From assembly GCA_021771115.1 (NCBI GenBank), contig JAETPP010000005.1, positions 1-43,243 of the forward strand: DNA of 43,243 nucleotides, given 5' to 3'. The notes under the pieces were generated by a model. It ran no database searches. It was not told the DNA's origin and saw nothing but the letters and a program-made list of their open reading frames with translations. Numbering within the stretch: position 1 is the first letter of the stretch; every line of letters begins with the position of its first letter. The position numbers and the translations under genes are program-made. Below are positions 42,902-43,243 of the stretch, one piece after another. Origin of the DNA: Bacillota bacterium. GTDB lineage: Bacteria; Bacillota; Clostridia; Oscillospirales; Acutalibacteraceae.

Positions 42902-43243
42902 TTATTTCTCCAGCAATTTTTCTTCCAATTCTGCAATACGCTGCGCCATCTGCTGCCTTACGGCCTCAAATTCTTTCTCTTTCTGCGCTAATGCGGTATT
43001 TTTTTCCGTATCCTTCTCCGCCAGCTTCTGCTCCTGCTCCATAATTTCCCTGGCCTGCTCTTCAATTGTCTGCTCCTGTTCTTCGATTGTCTGACCTTGT
43101 TCTTCGATTGTCTGACCCTGCTTCTGAAGTTCCTCCTGCATCTCATCAATCATAAGCTTTACCGTATTACGGTCCATTTCCAGCAATTCTTTCGAAAACA
43201 ACTGCATCACTTCCTCCACATTCCGGCAAAGCTCATAAATATC
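42902..43243 (-). CDS. C-terminal coiled-coil part of a larger protein, possibly Rpn/PD-(D/E)XK transposase-like nuclease (partial at right edge)
   Basis: Frame stays open from 43219 to the edge (DIYELCRNVEEVMQLFSKELLEMDRNTVKLMIDEMQEEL), then EEQGQTIEEQEQTIEEQ repeats. Confidence 0.55.
   Translation of the reverse strand, partial: DIYELCRNVEEVMQLFSKELLEMDRNTVKLMIDEMQEELQKQGQTIEEQGQTIEEQEQTIEEQAREIMEQEQKLAEKDTEKNTALAQKEKEFEAVRQQMAQRIAELEEKLLEK

Noticed and set aside
1-43243. tRNA/rRNA genes
   Set aside because: No cloverleaf-like or rRNA-like sequence recognised by eye; a tRNAscan run would be decisive.

Overview
About 40 kb of this window (1 to ~40,070) is most of an integrated tailed-phage (contractile-tail) prophage in a Firmicute, probably Lachnospiraceae/Clostridia-like. 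The last ~3 kb is AT-richer bacterial chromosome. Almost all phage genes are on the minus strand. Reading right to left they run: serine integrase (+), DUF4236 protein (+), CI-like repressor (+) / Cro-like regulator (-), early accessory genes, SNF2 helicase, CHC2/DUF927 primase-helicase, an iteron-rich candidate origin, small early genes, VRR-NUC, an ArpU-like late regulator, ParB-like/N6-adenine methyltransferase, Nu1/GpA terminase, gpW, lambda-type portal, prohead protease, capsid, P2-type tail (sheath, tube, chaperone, tape measure, X, D, V, U, W, J, I), and a tail fibre cut by the left edge. Lysis genes and the left attachment site are outside the window. The best second-look items are: (1) an unannotated -1 frameshift extension of the tail assembly chaperone at A_AAT_TTT; (2) three perfect copies of the 14-bp palindrome TTGCGACGTCGCAA; (3) strong enrichment of GGATCC (46 by hand count) in all three codon phases; (4) a 242-bp dual-coding portal/protease overlap; (5) twin 17-bp operators CTTTCGTTNAACGAAAG; (6) an iteron region next to the primase; (7) SSB-tip-like C-termini on two replication proteins; (8) a repeated PA-x-IIDGY motif in tail protein I; (9) an early-region anchored cell-wall hydrolase. 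All counts are by eye. No database search was possible.
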